From Flavobacteriales bacterium (GTDB taxonomy: Bacteria; Bacteroidota; Bacteroidia; Flavobacteriales_F; PHOS-HE28), in contig JALOLX010000006.1 in assembly GCA_025455765.1 (NCBI GenBank), positions 1 through 18,790 on the forward strand: 18,790 bases of DNA, given 5' to 3'. Of this stretch, positions 7,236 to 16,700 are shown in pieces. Below the pieces are notes generated by a model. The model saw nothing but the letters and a program-made list of their open reading frames with translations, did not search any database and was not told the DNA's origin. The stretch's first letter is position 1. Every line of letters begins with the position of its first letter. A program made the position numbers and the translations under genes.

Positions 7236-7587
7236 GGGGTCTATTGGTGCAACCAGCTGCTACAATTGCACCCCGCCTCCCTGCCCCCCCCTCTCTATTC
7301 GCCGTACCACTGAGCAACCCACATCGCATCATGCGGCATAGCGATTACCTTCGGCATATCCTTCACGCTGTGCAGCGCATGCCACTGGATCGAACCACAC
7401 CTGCATTGCTTGGGCACAGTGGCTCACCGGCTGCCTACGCCGGCAGGTGGATGACCCGGCCATTAGTCGGCGGTGTAGGCTTTAGGTGCCGCAATAGTGG
7501 AATAGTACCAGGTCCATAAGCGAAATAACCCCAACACCTGGTACAACCGACTAGTTGGCTGCTATATTAAACAACATCATCATTCAA

Positions 7588-7977
7588 ATGGGACATTGGG
7601 GAACAGGCATATCATCGAATGACACCTTCACGGAAGTATATGAGACATACTTTCATTACTATAATCACAATTTGTCAATTGCTGACATTAAAGAAAGATT
7701 AAAGTCTGATTTCTCGGAGACAATAGCTAATGAGCAAACAGCAAATGACTATTGGTTCGCTTTAGCAAAAGCACTTTGGGAATGCAAAGAGTTAGACACC
7801 TACACTTTTGAAACGGTAAAATCGATTATAGAAAGCAGACTGGACTTAAAAATTTGGCAAGAGTTAGAAGCATCAGAAAAAGATTTAATTGCAAGAGAAA
7901 AAGTTCTTGATAAATTTCTTGCAACAATTTCAATTGAAAAGGAAAAACCCAAGGCAAGAAAGAAAATCATCTACTAA
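7588..7977 (+). CDS. N-terminal half of a foreign AT-rich gene, ended by an in-frame TAA
   Basis: 129 residues from the ATG at 7588. I prefer this start to the in-frame TTG at 7555 because the conserved-looking opening MGHWGTGISSNDTF begins there. Such MG-x-WGTG starts are seen in small uncharacterised proteins (DUF4259-like); I make this link from the N-terminus only. The product is mostly predicted helical (YWFALAKALWECKELD) and ends in Lys-rich KARKKIIY. It stops at TAA (7975-7977), but the same frame continues without another stop to 8475. The DNA is strikingly AT-rich (21 of 60 bases G+C at 7681-7740, against 34 of 60 at 12001-12060 in the native operon) with A/T third positions, a sign of horizontal transfer. 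The function is unknown. Confidence 0.6.
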   Translation: MGHWGTGISSNDTFTEVYETYFHYYNHNLSIADIKERLKSDFSETIANEQTANDYWFALAKALWECKELDTYTFETVKSIIESRLDLKIWQELEASEKDLIAREKVLDKFLATISIEKEKPKARKKIIY

Positions 7978-8475
7978 TCAGGTTATTATGATAAAGGAAC
8001 ATGCCTTGCAATTAAAATGAAAAATGGCAACTATGGAGGGATTTTAGTACTTGAAAAAGAATTTGACACGTTGGAAGGGGCAAATTACGTTGCTGCTACT
8101 AATATAAATTTAACACGAGTTCCTACGATAGATGATTTTCTTAAAGCTAAAATTTTGACTGGCAGACATACTGACTCTCTCGGCTATTTTCGAGAGTACT
8201 TTTGGATATTTGTTTTCGAAACAAAACAAAAACGATATAACAAAGACATTGAGAAGTATTTCATTAATGTAGGTGCTATCACTATTGACAGAGTGTTTGA
8301 AAAGCATTTTGAGAAACCCTTTCAACACTGTGATACTTGGACACACTGGATAAGTGTCGTAGAAGAAGCTCTGGACAAAATAAACAATGGAGAAAAGGAA
8401 AATATAACTGCAACCGTTGAAGATTGGATTAACAATACAGCAGCCAACAAAAGTATTGCTGCAAGTGGGGCTTGA
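7978..8475 (+). pseudogene. C-terminal half of the same foreign gene, beyond the in-frame TAA
   Basis: Directly after the TAA the frame reads SGYYDKGTCLAIKMKNGNYGG and runs to a TGA at 8473-8475 (165 codons). The sequence before the first ATG (8017) looks like protein, a beta strand leading into NGNYGGILVLE, so the real coding sequence does not begin at 8017. I read it as the second half of one gene of about 295 codons. My recollection, not checked by search, is that related proteins carry the WGTG-type half and the NGNYGG-type half in one chain. If translated from 8017 it would give a 152-residue fragment. Possible explanations are a nonsense mutation (for example CAA to TAA), an assembly error, or readthrough. 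It has the same AT-rich composition as the first half. Confidence 0.6.
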
Positions 8476-8641
8476 CATTGAAACATCAGCTATGTGCTAC
8501 TATCAGCAGTAGTCCGGGCTCGACGAATAAAGCCCAGCAAAAGTTGTTAACTTCAGCAACAAAATAAAACCAAGCTGCGGTACCGGGCGGACAGTTATAA
8601 AATATCCCACCTGCAGCAATACCCGAACGTTAGGCCATCGC
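8476..8641. other. Noncoding gap between convergent genes
   Basis: AT-rich on the left and returning to native composition on the right. It contains a hairpin GGGCT...AGCCC (8516-8535), an AAGTT-GTT-AACTT stem (8541-8553), the probable minus-strand terminator at 8560-8617, and GTTAGGC at 8629-8635, which matches the integron core-site consensus GTTRRRY. The composition shift marks the right edge of the foreign segment. Confidence 0.45.
8560..8617 (-). terminator. Probable terminator of the minus-strand surface operon
   Basis: Read on the minus strand, GCTGC-A-GGT pairs with ACCGCAGC (8-bp stem with one bulged base; plus-strand 8574-8581 with 8609-8617), helped by an inner GGG/CCC pairing. 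It is followed by TTGGTTTTATTTTG. It lies 25 nt past the stop of the fibronectin-type gene. The loop is long, so efficiency is uncertain. Confidence 0.45.
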
Positions 8642-10612
8642 CTACATCCCCACCCCCACTTCCCTGCTCGGCCCGCTCTCAGCCCCGCTCGCCGCCACAC
8701 TCCTTACGAAGTAGAAGTTGAGCGCACCCTTTGCCGGGCTGGCATCCTCGAAGCGCGCGGGCTTGTTGGCCGCCACACTGCCCACTTTCACGGGCTCGCT
8801 GCCGCGGGTGTAGCGGTACACATCGAAGCGTTGCACGGGTTCGCTGACGGGTGCTTCCCAGTTCAGTTCCACCTTTCCAGCCACGGCCCTTGCCTGCACA
8901 CCGCCGGGTGAGCTGGGCAGGGCCACGCGCGCCTTGGCACTTACCGCAGGCGAAGGCACGCTCTTGCCACCTAAGGCGTTCATGCTGAAGACGCGGTAGC
9001 TGGTTGCTTGGCCATCGGCATCGAGGGTATCCATGAGGAAGTTGGTGTTGCGCCAGAGCGTATCCACCTTGGCGCCAGAGCGGCTGCGCAAGATGCCGTA
9101 GGCCTGCCATAGCGCATCACTGCTCTGGTCCTCCCAGCTCACGATGGCCACATCCACATCCACCTGGGCGGTGAGGTCGCGCGGGGGCAGCGGAACGGGC
9201 ACGTTGGTCACGGGCATCACGCTCACCGTATCGCTGAAGTTGCTTTCCACGTGGCTGGTGCTCACGGTGCGCAAGGCGTAGTGGTAACTGCGATCGCCGC
9301 GCAGGGAACGGGTGGTATCGAGGTAGGTGTAGGCACCATCGCCGGATGCGGCAATGCGGGCGCTGGCGAGCATCATCGGCCCCTGTTCATCGGCGCGGAA
9401 GAGGTGGAAGCCCAGCACATCGCGCTCGGGATGCATCCAAGTGAGCACCACACCTTCTTCGGTGGGAACGGCGTGCAGCTCCTGCGCGGGTTGCGGCGGA
9501 CGTTTGTCGTAAGCCACAGCGGCGAAGCTGACGCCGCGCATGGGCACGTGGGTGGCCTTGTACTCCAGCACGAAGCGGTAGAAGTACGAGGTGGCCGGAC
9601 GGATGTCCTCGTCCATGTAGCCGGTGCGGTCGCCGCTCAATTCGGCCACGGTAACAAAGTCCGTTTCGCTGTTGGTGCTGCGTTGCAAGCTGATCTGCTT
9701 CACCACGGGCGCGTTGTTCAGTTGCCAGCGCACGTTCACACGCCTACCTGTGCTATCGCCCTCAGCGTACAGGTCATAAGGCATGGGCATTTGGTTGACA
9801 TCGAGGCTGGCGGCATAGAGCGTGTCGCTCACGGGCATGGCGTTGCCGAAGTGGTCCCAGCCCTTCGCCACGTAGCGGAACACGCGGTGGCGCGGCGCGG
9901 TGGTGTCGGCGAACTGGTAGAGCACGGTGTCCTGCCCGAGCCGGTCGATGCGCACCTTGGGCTTCACGATGGCGAAGGGTTCCTCATCCACGCTGCGGTG
10001 CAGCTCCACCACGGCCGGACGGTGATCGCCCGCCACGGACCACCAGGTGTTCAACTCGCGCTGGTGCTCGTAGTAGCTGCTGTTGAAGGCCATCAGGCGG
10101 TCCACCGCATGTTGCGATGCGGGGTTCACGAAGGACGAGAGGAACTGGTTGTTGTTCCCCTGGGTGGTAATGCGATATTGATACAGCGTTCCAGCCTTCA
10201 CATCGCCATCATGCCATACGGAGTTCACACCCAACAGCACCGCCATGTTGTTGCTCGCCGAGCCCAGTTGTTCACGCGTGCCATAGCGCTGGATACGCGC
10301 CGAGATGCTGTCGGCGCGCTGCCCGCCCAGTTCGATCGGATACGGCAACACATCGGCCGCCTTCTCGATGCCCTTCTGCACGTCCTTCGCCGATGTCACG
10401 GGCTTCAGTTCGACCACACGCTTGAACTCGCCTTGCTCACCGGCCTTGCGCTCGATGAGGATGCCGGTAACAGGTCCGCCTTCCCGCGCCAACAAGGGCC
10501 CGGTGAAGACGAACACGCCTTTCGGTCCCACCTGAACCAGTTCGGGGTTGGGCTTCTGTGCGGTGGCGGGCAGTGCCAGTGCGATCGTGAGGAGTATCAG
10601 GCTAAAGCGCAT
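8642..10612 (-). CDS. Secreted fibronectin type III repeat protein
   Basis: 656 residues. The ATG at 10612 opens a signal peptide (MRFSLILLTIALALPATAQ). The N-terminal 270 residues are an extracellular domain I cannot name. Four fibronectin type III-like modules follow at about 275-370, 370-465, 473-560 and 563-654. Each has a Pro-rich opening, a V-x-L-x-W strand (VNVRWQ, VVLTWMHPE, AIVSWED, VELNWEAP) and a Y-x-(V/F/A)-x strand near the end (YFYRFVLEY, YHYALRTVS, SYRVFSMNA). There is no T9SS sorting domain and no lipobox, so it may be periplasmic or held by a partner. It is the last gene of the operon, 105 bp after the giant protein's stop. A role as an adhesion or envelope-assembly partner is inference from architecture and position. 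Confidence 0.8.
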   Translation of the reverse strand: MRFSLILLTIALALPATAQKPNPELVQVGPKGVFVFTGPLLAREGGPVTGILIERKAGEQGEFKRVVELKPVTSAKDVQKGIEKAADVLPYPIELGGQRADSISARIQRYGTREQLGSASNNMAVLLGVNSVWHDGDVKAGTLYQYRITTQGNNNQFLSSFVNPASQHAVDRLMAFNSSYYEHQRELNTWWSVAGDHRPAVVELHRSVDEEPFAIVKPKVRIDRLGQDTVLYQFADTTAPRHRVFRYVAKGWDHFGNAMPVSDTLYAASLDVNQMPMPYDLYAEGDSTGRRVNVRWQLNNAPVVKQISLQRSTNSETDFVTVAELSGDRTGYMDEDIRPATSYFYRFVLEYKATHVPMRGVSFAAVAYDKRPPQPAQELHAVPTEEGVVLTWMHPERDVLGFHLFRADEQGPMMLASARIAASGDGAYTYLDTTRSLRGDRSYHYALRTVSTSHVESNFSDTVSVMPVTNVPVPLPPRDLTAQVDVDVAIVSWEDQSSDALWQAYGILRSRSGAKVDTLWRNTNFLMDTLDADGQATSYRVFSMNALGGKSVPSPAVSAKARVALPSSPGGVQARAVAGKVELNWEAPVSEPVQRFDVYRYTRGSEPVKVGSVAANKPARFEDASPAKGALNFYFVRSVAASGAESGPSREVGVGM

Positions 10613-10717
10613 GGTTCTATGGGGTACTTGGTGAGGGAGGCAAGGGAGGCTATGGTGGTGAGGGAGGCGAGATCCACCTCTTACATCTCCTCTTTTTCCT
10701 CCTTCACCTACATTTCA
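10613..10717. repeat. Low-complexity intergenic spacer with direct repeats
   Basis: The spacer carries GTGAGGGAGGC twice (10631-10641 and 10658-10668), and between and after them purine-rich then pyrimidine-rich runs. It separates the second and third genes of the operon. There is no terminator, so readthrough is likely. Confidence 0.4.
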
Positions 10718-13700
10718 TCAATTCTCTTCCGGCGGCGGGTCGTTCCGCTCGCTGTTGGTGCCGTTGCTGCCCATGGTGAATGTGAAATCGGAACCGCTGT
10801 TGCTGATCAGTGCCTGCATACCCAGGTCGATGGTACCACCTACTTTGAAGTGCAGGCAGGACAGGTTGGCGCAATCGTCTTCGATCGAGCAAAGGCCACC
10901 ACCGATCGTGACGTTGCCTGCGAGCTGCACGCCTCCGTTGCCGGTGATGGTGTAATTGCCATTGGTGTTGAACACGCCATCAAGTCCTACGGTAAGGAAA
11001 AGCCCGATGCGGCCATGGGCGCAGATCACGCCCGCGCTGGCACCACCGGCCATGTAGATGTCCACGTAAGTATCGAAGCCCACGCCGAAAGTGCCGCTTC
11101 CGAAGTTGGCCCCGAAGCGCACGTCGATGCCGCCATCACAGCCCATTTCCAAGGTGGCCACCGGGCTGCAATCGATGCTGAAGTTGGGGATCACCGGTAG
11201 GGGTATCTGCGCGCCGGCGTTGAAGTAGAATCCGTTGAAGCGACCACTGCCGAAAAGGCCTAAGTAGGTGGGCGGAAGGATGTCGCCGCTCTGCATCAGG
11301 CCTTGTGCCATGGCCACGCCTGCAGCGGGGTTCTGCGCAAGCAGTTGCAGCACCGGCTGGATCAGGAAGCCCTGGAATTCGCGCTCCATCTTCTTCTGCA
11401 CGTGCAGGCTATATTGCATCAGCAGCGCGTCCATCTCCGGCGTGCGTTGGGCGTAATCGCCCAGCAGGATGAAGGCCATACCGGTGATCTGCGGATCGGG
11501 CAGGGTCACGTTCAAGCCGCTCATGAAGTAGAAGCCTTCCTTGTCGATCACGATGGCCGCTGAACCGCTCATGCTGGGGCCACCACTCACACCGTGCGAC
11601 ACATTCAGCTGGCCACTGAGGCGGTGGTGCTGCATGTCGTACACCATGTTGATGTTGCCGAAGGGTGTCTCGATGTCCTTCAGCTTCACCTGCTGGTTCT
11701 CCACGGCCAGGTCGCCGTGTACCTCGAAGCGCATACGCTGCGGCTGTCCGTTCTGCGGCTCGAAGCCCATCTCCTCGGGCATGTTGCCTTTGATGTAGAA
11801 CGTGTTCCACTCAGGACCGGCATGGCCTTGTACCACCCACATCTCCCCTTCCACATCGGTCATCAGGATGCGGCTGGCCGGGTTGTCGCCGCCCAGTCGC
11901 ACGCTCTGCTGCGGGTCGCGGTCCACGGTGAGCTTGGTCTGCTGCGTGGTCTTAACCAGGGTGTAAGCCAGGTTCTTGAAGACGTTCGGGTCCACATCGC
12001 TGATGACGCCTTTTATGGTGAGCTGCCCCTGCGCGAACGTCATGCAGTTCTGGTTTCCGGCGATGCCGAAGCTCCCGCGTTGTGCGCCCTTGTTGAAGGC
12101 GACCTGCACGCCGTTGGTGGCCACGGGCGGCATGGAGAAATCGCCCAAGCGATAGGCGCTCATGCCGTTGGGCGTCTTGTCGTAGAGCATGGCCGTGGTG
12201 AAGGTGGGGAAGCCGGGAATGCCCAGGTTGAGCTCGCCGGAAAGTGTGAGCAGGTTGGGCAATATGCTCATGCTCTGCAGGTGGAAGTCAACGATGCCGA
12301 ACAGCGGATAAGCCGGAATGTTGCTGCGCAGTGCCACCGACTGTGCACCGTTGCTGTACAGCCAGATGGAGGTGATGGGCACATCGCGGTTTGCAGGTAT
12401 GCCATCGAGGTGCTGACCGCTGATACGCGCCCCGGTCACGTTCTGATCGCGGCTGCTCACCATCACGTACCAGGCGGGTTGCGGGCGCACGGCATCATAT
12501 CCGAATTCGGCCGGGAACAGGGCCTCCACGGGTATGGTGCCCATGAGCGACATGTTCTCCGCATTCAGCTCGCCCAGCAGGAAGCGTGTGGGCTCCAGCA
12601 GGCCATTGTTCACCGGCAGTTGCATGCCGCTGGCCATCAGGGTGCCTTTGAAACCGAAGCCCGCGTTGGATAGGTTCATTTCAGTGCCTTCCAAGCTGAA
12701 CTGGCCCAACGGAATGGTGAAAGCCTTGGTGCGTGCGAAGGGTTGCAACTCACCACCGATAAAAGCGATGGTTCCGATAGCGAGGTCGAGGTCGTTGTCC
12801 GGTGCGGGAATGTGCTCCAGCGCGGTATGGATGCGCGTGTCCAGCACCAGCGAATCGCGGGTAAGTATGGAACCGGCTGTGATGCTGTTCGCTTGGAAAC
12901 CGTAGAGCGTGTAGTCGATCGGCTGGCCGTCAGCTTTGCTCACGTTGTAGCCTTGTGCGGCCGGGAACCAGCTCTGTGCATTGCTTGCGAAGACCGGCAG
13001 GCGCATGCCACCAGCGGGCGCCACCAAGGCCAAGCCCTGCCCTTGTTGCGTGCTGAAGTTGCTCACCTGGAACGAGGCCAACGACACTTCGACACCGCCA
13101 TTCACCGCGCCGCGCTGGTCGCTGCCAGCCGGGCGATCCAGCGCGATGCCTTGTTGTGTATCGAGCAAGGTGGCGTGGTACACATACGGCTCCTCCCCTT
13201 GCTGCGGATAGAGACCCACGGGCACCTGGTTCACCGCGAGCGCCATGGGCAGGTTGCTCGGCCTGGTGAGCGGGATGCCTGCTTCCATCAGTACATCGGG
13301 CTCCACCACGGTGTTCAGGAAGCGCACGCAACGCAACTGATCACCGCTGGCGCTGGTCTGCGTCATGCGGAACACCGCGTTCGCACTGTCCGGCACCGTC
13401 ACCCAACCGTTGATCCGTGCCCTTCCATCGGGCTCTTCAGCGAAGGCGGTCACCTCCAATGGGAAGCCCAGGATGCGGCTGAAGTCCATGCCGCCGTACA
13501 CGCGCAGTTGGAAGTCGATGATGGTCTCGGCTATGTTGCCATCGTAGGTGGAGATCGTGGTCGTGGCGATGGTTCCGAAGCTGTTGTAGCTGCCCGTGGC
13601 CTCGTCGTACTCCATGCCCACATAGCCCTGCTTGGCGGCCTGGAACTCCAGCTGCTGACGCGGCACGTTGTACATCACATATTCTCCCACGTTGTTCGTG

Positions 13701-16700
13701 GTCGCCTCTGCGGTGATGCCCATGTACGTGTAGCGCACCTTGGCATTGGCCACGGCAGCGCTGTCGATGGTGACGGTGCCGCGCACGGTGCGACCGCGTT
13801 CGAGTTGCACGTTCTTCACCTGCCAATGCTTGCCTGCGGTGGAACTGACCGACACTTCGCGGGTCACGTAGCTGGATCCATCCGGCGCATAGAACCGGAA
13901 GGTGAAGGACCCACCCGATGCGCGGAAGGCGAAGTCCACGCGGCCTTGGGAATCGGTGGTGCGCACCAGGGATTGACCGGCCACGGATGCCGCAGTACCG
14001 CCGGGGTTCGTTGCCGGGTGCTTGATCGCCGGGTACATCACCGGGTTGGCCGACACCAGTTCCACACGTGCATTGGCGAGGCGCGTACCCACTGCCTGCG
14101 GATCCTGGCCGACCGGCACCGCTTGGGGTTCGTTCGGTTCGCCGCGCAGCACGACGTGGATGCGGTGGATCTTGTAGGGCACCGTTGCCGTGGTGGTGAG
14201 CGTTCCGGTGGCGGGCACGTTCACGGTGATGGTATCGCGGTCGTAGGTCTCCAGATCGTTGGGGATGATGATGATCTGCAAGCCGTTGCCACTGGGCATG
14301 GTGAGCAATACCTCTTGGTTGCGCGTCAAATTGTTGCTGATCGATGAGACGATCCCGCCCTCCTGCCCGGTACTGGGATCGCGGTAGTGGGCTTTGCCGC
14401 GAATGCTTCTTCCTGCTTCGTTCATCAGCACCACTTTCACCTGTCCGCGTGGTGTTATGAAGATCTCTCCAGCCGAGTACTGGTAGCCCATCCGCAGCAT
14501 GGACACATCGCCACTGTTCGGTTCAGAGGAATTGGTGCCACTGCTGCCGCTGCTGCCACTGCCACTGGTAGATCCACTACCGGTATTGCTACCTCCAATG
14601 ACGTTCAGTATGCCGGATGGCAGCTGCCCGATGGTGCCGGGGTTGATCGTTCCACTTGTCGCTCCGAGGTTCAGCCGGTTCACCACCTTGATGGTGCGCC
14701 GGAAGCCGGGCTTGTCCACATCCAGCACATAGTAATTGCCCACGGGCACGGTGCCTTCCTTCTGGATCGGCAACTCCTTCCGGTGGATGCGGCCATCGTT
14801 CCCTGTGACACCCGAAGCATGCATCACCATGTGGCCTTGCGATACCAGCGCATTCGAGGCCATGATGAACCCATTGGGCTGGTTCGCTTCGAGCATGGCC
14901 CCCCAACTCATATTGCCATTCCGGAGGATCTCCATACCCTGCTTGTTGATGCGCCAGAGCTTCCAGTTCGCGTTGGGCTCGGCCAGGGCGAAGGCGGCCT
15001 GGGTACCCGCTGCACTATTGCGCACCGTGGCCGTCACCGCCGGGTTGCGCAATACGGTCCGCTGGACGTGGTAGAGCCACTGGTCCTGGCCTTTGTATGC
15101 CCTGGAGTGCGCGCGTGAAAGCGTTGCAAAGCCATCGCGCGAAGCGAGGTCGGGGCGCATGCAATTCTCCTTCAAGCTGTTGATGTGGAAGTTGAAGCAG
15201 GTGGGGGTCCAGTCGCTCTCGTAGGCGTAGACCATGGCCTGCGGCTGGTTCACCAAGCTGTGGCGTGTCTCGAAGAGGTCTGGCGGCCTGGCCCACACGT
15301 AGTAGAGGTTATTGCCAGTGGGCAAGCTATCGAAGCGCACCAGGTCACGGAACTCTGCCATGCCTTGCGCATCGCTGGTATCGCGCGCCAATTCCACATA
15401 GGTCTGCCCTTCGATGGTGATGGTGGGATCGGCTGCGAGATCGCCACGCGAAGCTTCATCCGCAGGCACCAGCGAAGGCCTGCCACCCACCTTGCGCAAC
15501 AGCAATACCTCCAATCCATCCTTCCTCACCGTGAGGTCATTGCCTTGCGCCACGCGCACCTTCACGTCCATGCTCTTCACCTGCGCATGGAAAAGACCCA
15601 GGTCGCCAGTGGATGGTAGTGAGGCATTGAACTGAACGGGCTGTGCGTAGAAGGTGCGGGCCGGGTTCGCGACGCGCACCATCAGCACACGGCGGAATGT
15701 GCCGGTGTAGCTATCATTGAACTCGGTGGTGGAGAATGAACCGATATTGCTCACCGAACCTTGTTTCCAGCTGAAGTCGATCTGTTGCACGTGCGGCACG
15801 TTGAAGACGAAGTTGCCCTGTGCATCGGTAGTTGCCGTTGCCAGCACGGGCAGGCCCATGTTCGGCTGGCCTTGCACGTAGACACTGTTACCCGAGGGGA
15901 TCATGATGTTACCCGGCAGGAGTGCTGATGCGATGCTACCCATGGTCGGGGTGCCTTGGAACTGGATGGCCTGTATCAATTGCACAGTGACACCCGCCAG
16001 CGGTGCTTGCGTGAAGTCGCCGTAGCCGCTTCGGTTGCCCTCGTTGAGCAGGGCGTTCTGGACGCTGCCGCTGCCGACCTGGCCGATGGCTCCGATGTTC
16101 ACTGAGCCGCCGGAGCCGGAGCTCGCTGTGGCACCGTGGTTGCTCGGGTTATGCCAGAAGTAGTTGAGCTTGCCGGTCAGGGTCCTGCTCAGGAAAGCCG
16201 GCGAGATACCGGGATCGATGATGGGACCAACGGGGCCGGGACCTGTTCCGCCGTACGGGATCACCGGCGTATCGACCGTTCCCACCGTGAACACGCTGAT
16301 CTCGCTGCGCCCCTGGTTGCTGATCCCCACACTGCCGTTGCGGTCGCGCGCGGTCACCTGCATGGCGTACTGCTTCCCCTGCTCGAAAGGCAGGTCCTGT
16401 ACTTGCCGCACATAGACGTTGCTAAGAAGCCCTTCCTTCAGCAACACGGGTTGTGCGCGTACATAGGTGCGGGCTGCGATGATGGCATCGTTGGGGTTCT
16501 GGCCGGGGAATACAGGCGTCACCAGCAGATCGTACTCGATAAGCGCACCGGCCAGGTTGCCCAAGGGCGGTGTCCACGTGAACACCGGATTGGTCATGTA
16601 AGCACTGATCTCAGTACTGTTCACCGGCTGGGTGATGATCGGCGGATTGGCGTAGTACAACCCGAAGCTGAAGCATCCGCCGCCGGGCTGGCTGAGCAGC

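Larger units (their letters stand above)
7104..7587. other. Noncoding spacer rich in inverted repeats
   Basis: Native-like base composition, no credible gene. Besides the terminator and the 19-bp hairpin listed separately, it holds CTGCC-TACGCC-GGCAG (7431-7446), GCCTACGCCG (7433-7442) facing CGGTGTAGGC (7471-7480) with one mismatch, and GTACCAGGT (7505-7513) facing ACCTGGTAC (7536-7544). Composition changes sharply to AT-rich at about 7555. Confidence 0.5.

Noticed and set aside
7136..7519. 127-codon plus-strand frame in the spacer
   Set aside because: It begins inside the terminator and crosses the perfect hairpin and other inverted repeats; the product has no recognisable features.
8516..8553. 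Plus-strand terminator for the AT-rich gene (GGGCT...AGCCC)
   Set aside because: The stem is short and is followed by AGCAAAAG rather than a T tract, so I did not call it.
9251..11200. 649-codon plus-strand frame across the fibronectin and giant genes
   Set aside because: It crosses two real minus-strand genes and their spacer, has His/Ala/Val/Gly-rich composition and no domain; it is a shadow of G+C-rich third positions. The same applies to the frames at 11594-12673, 12743-14347 and 16136-17128.
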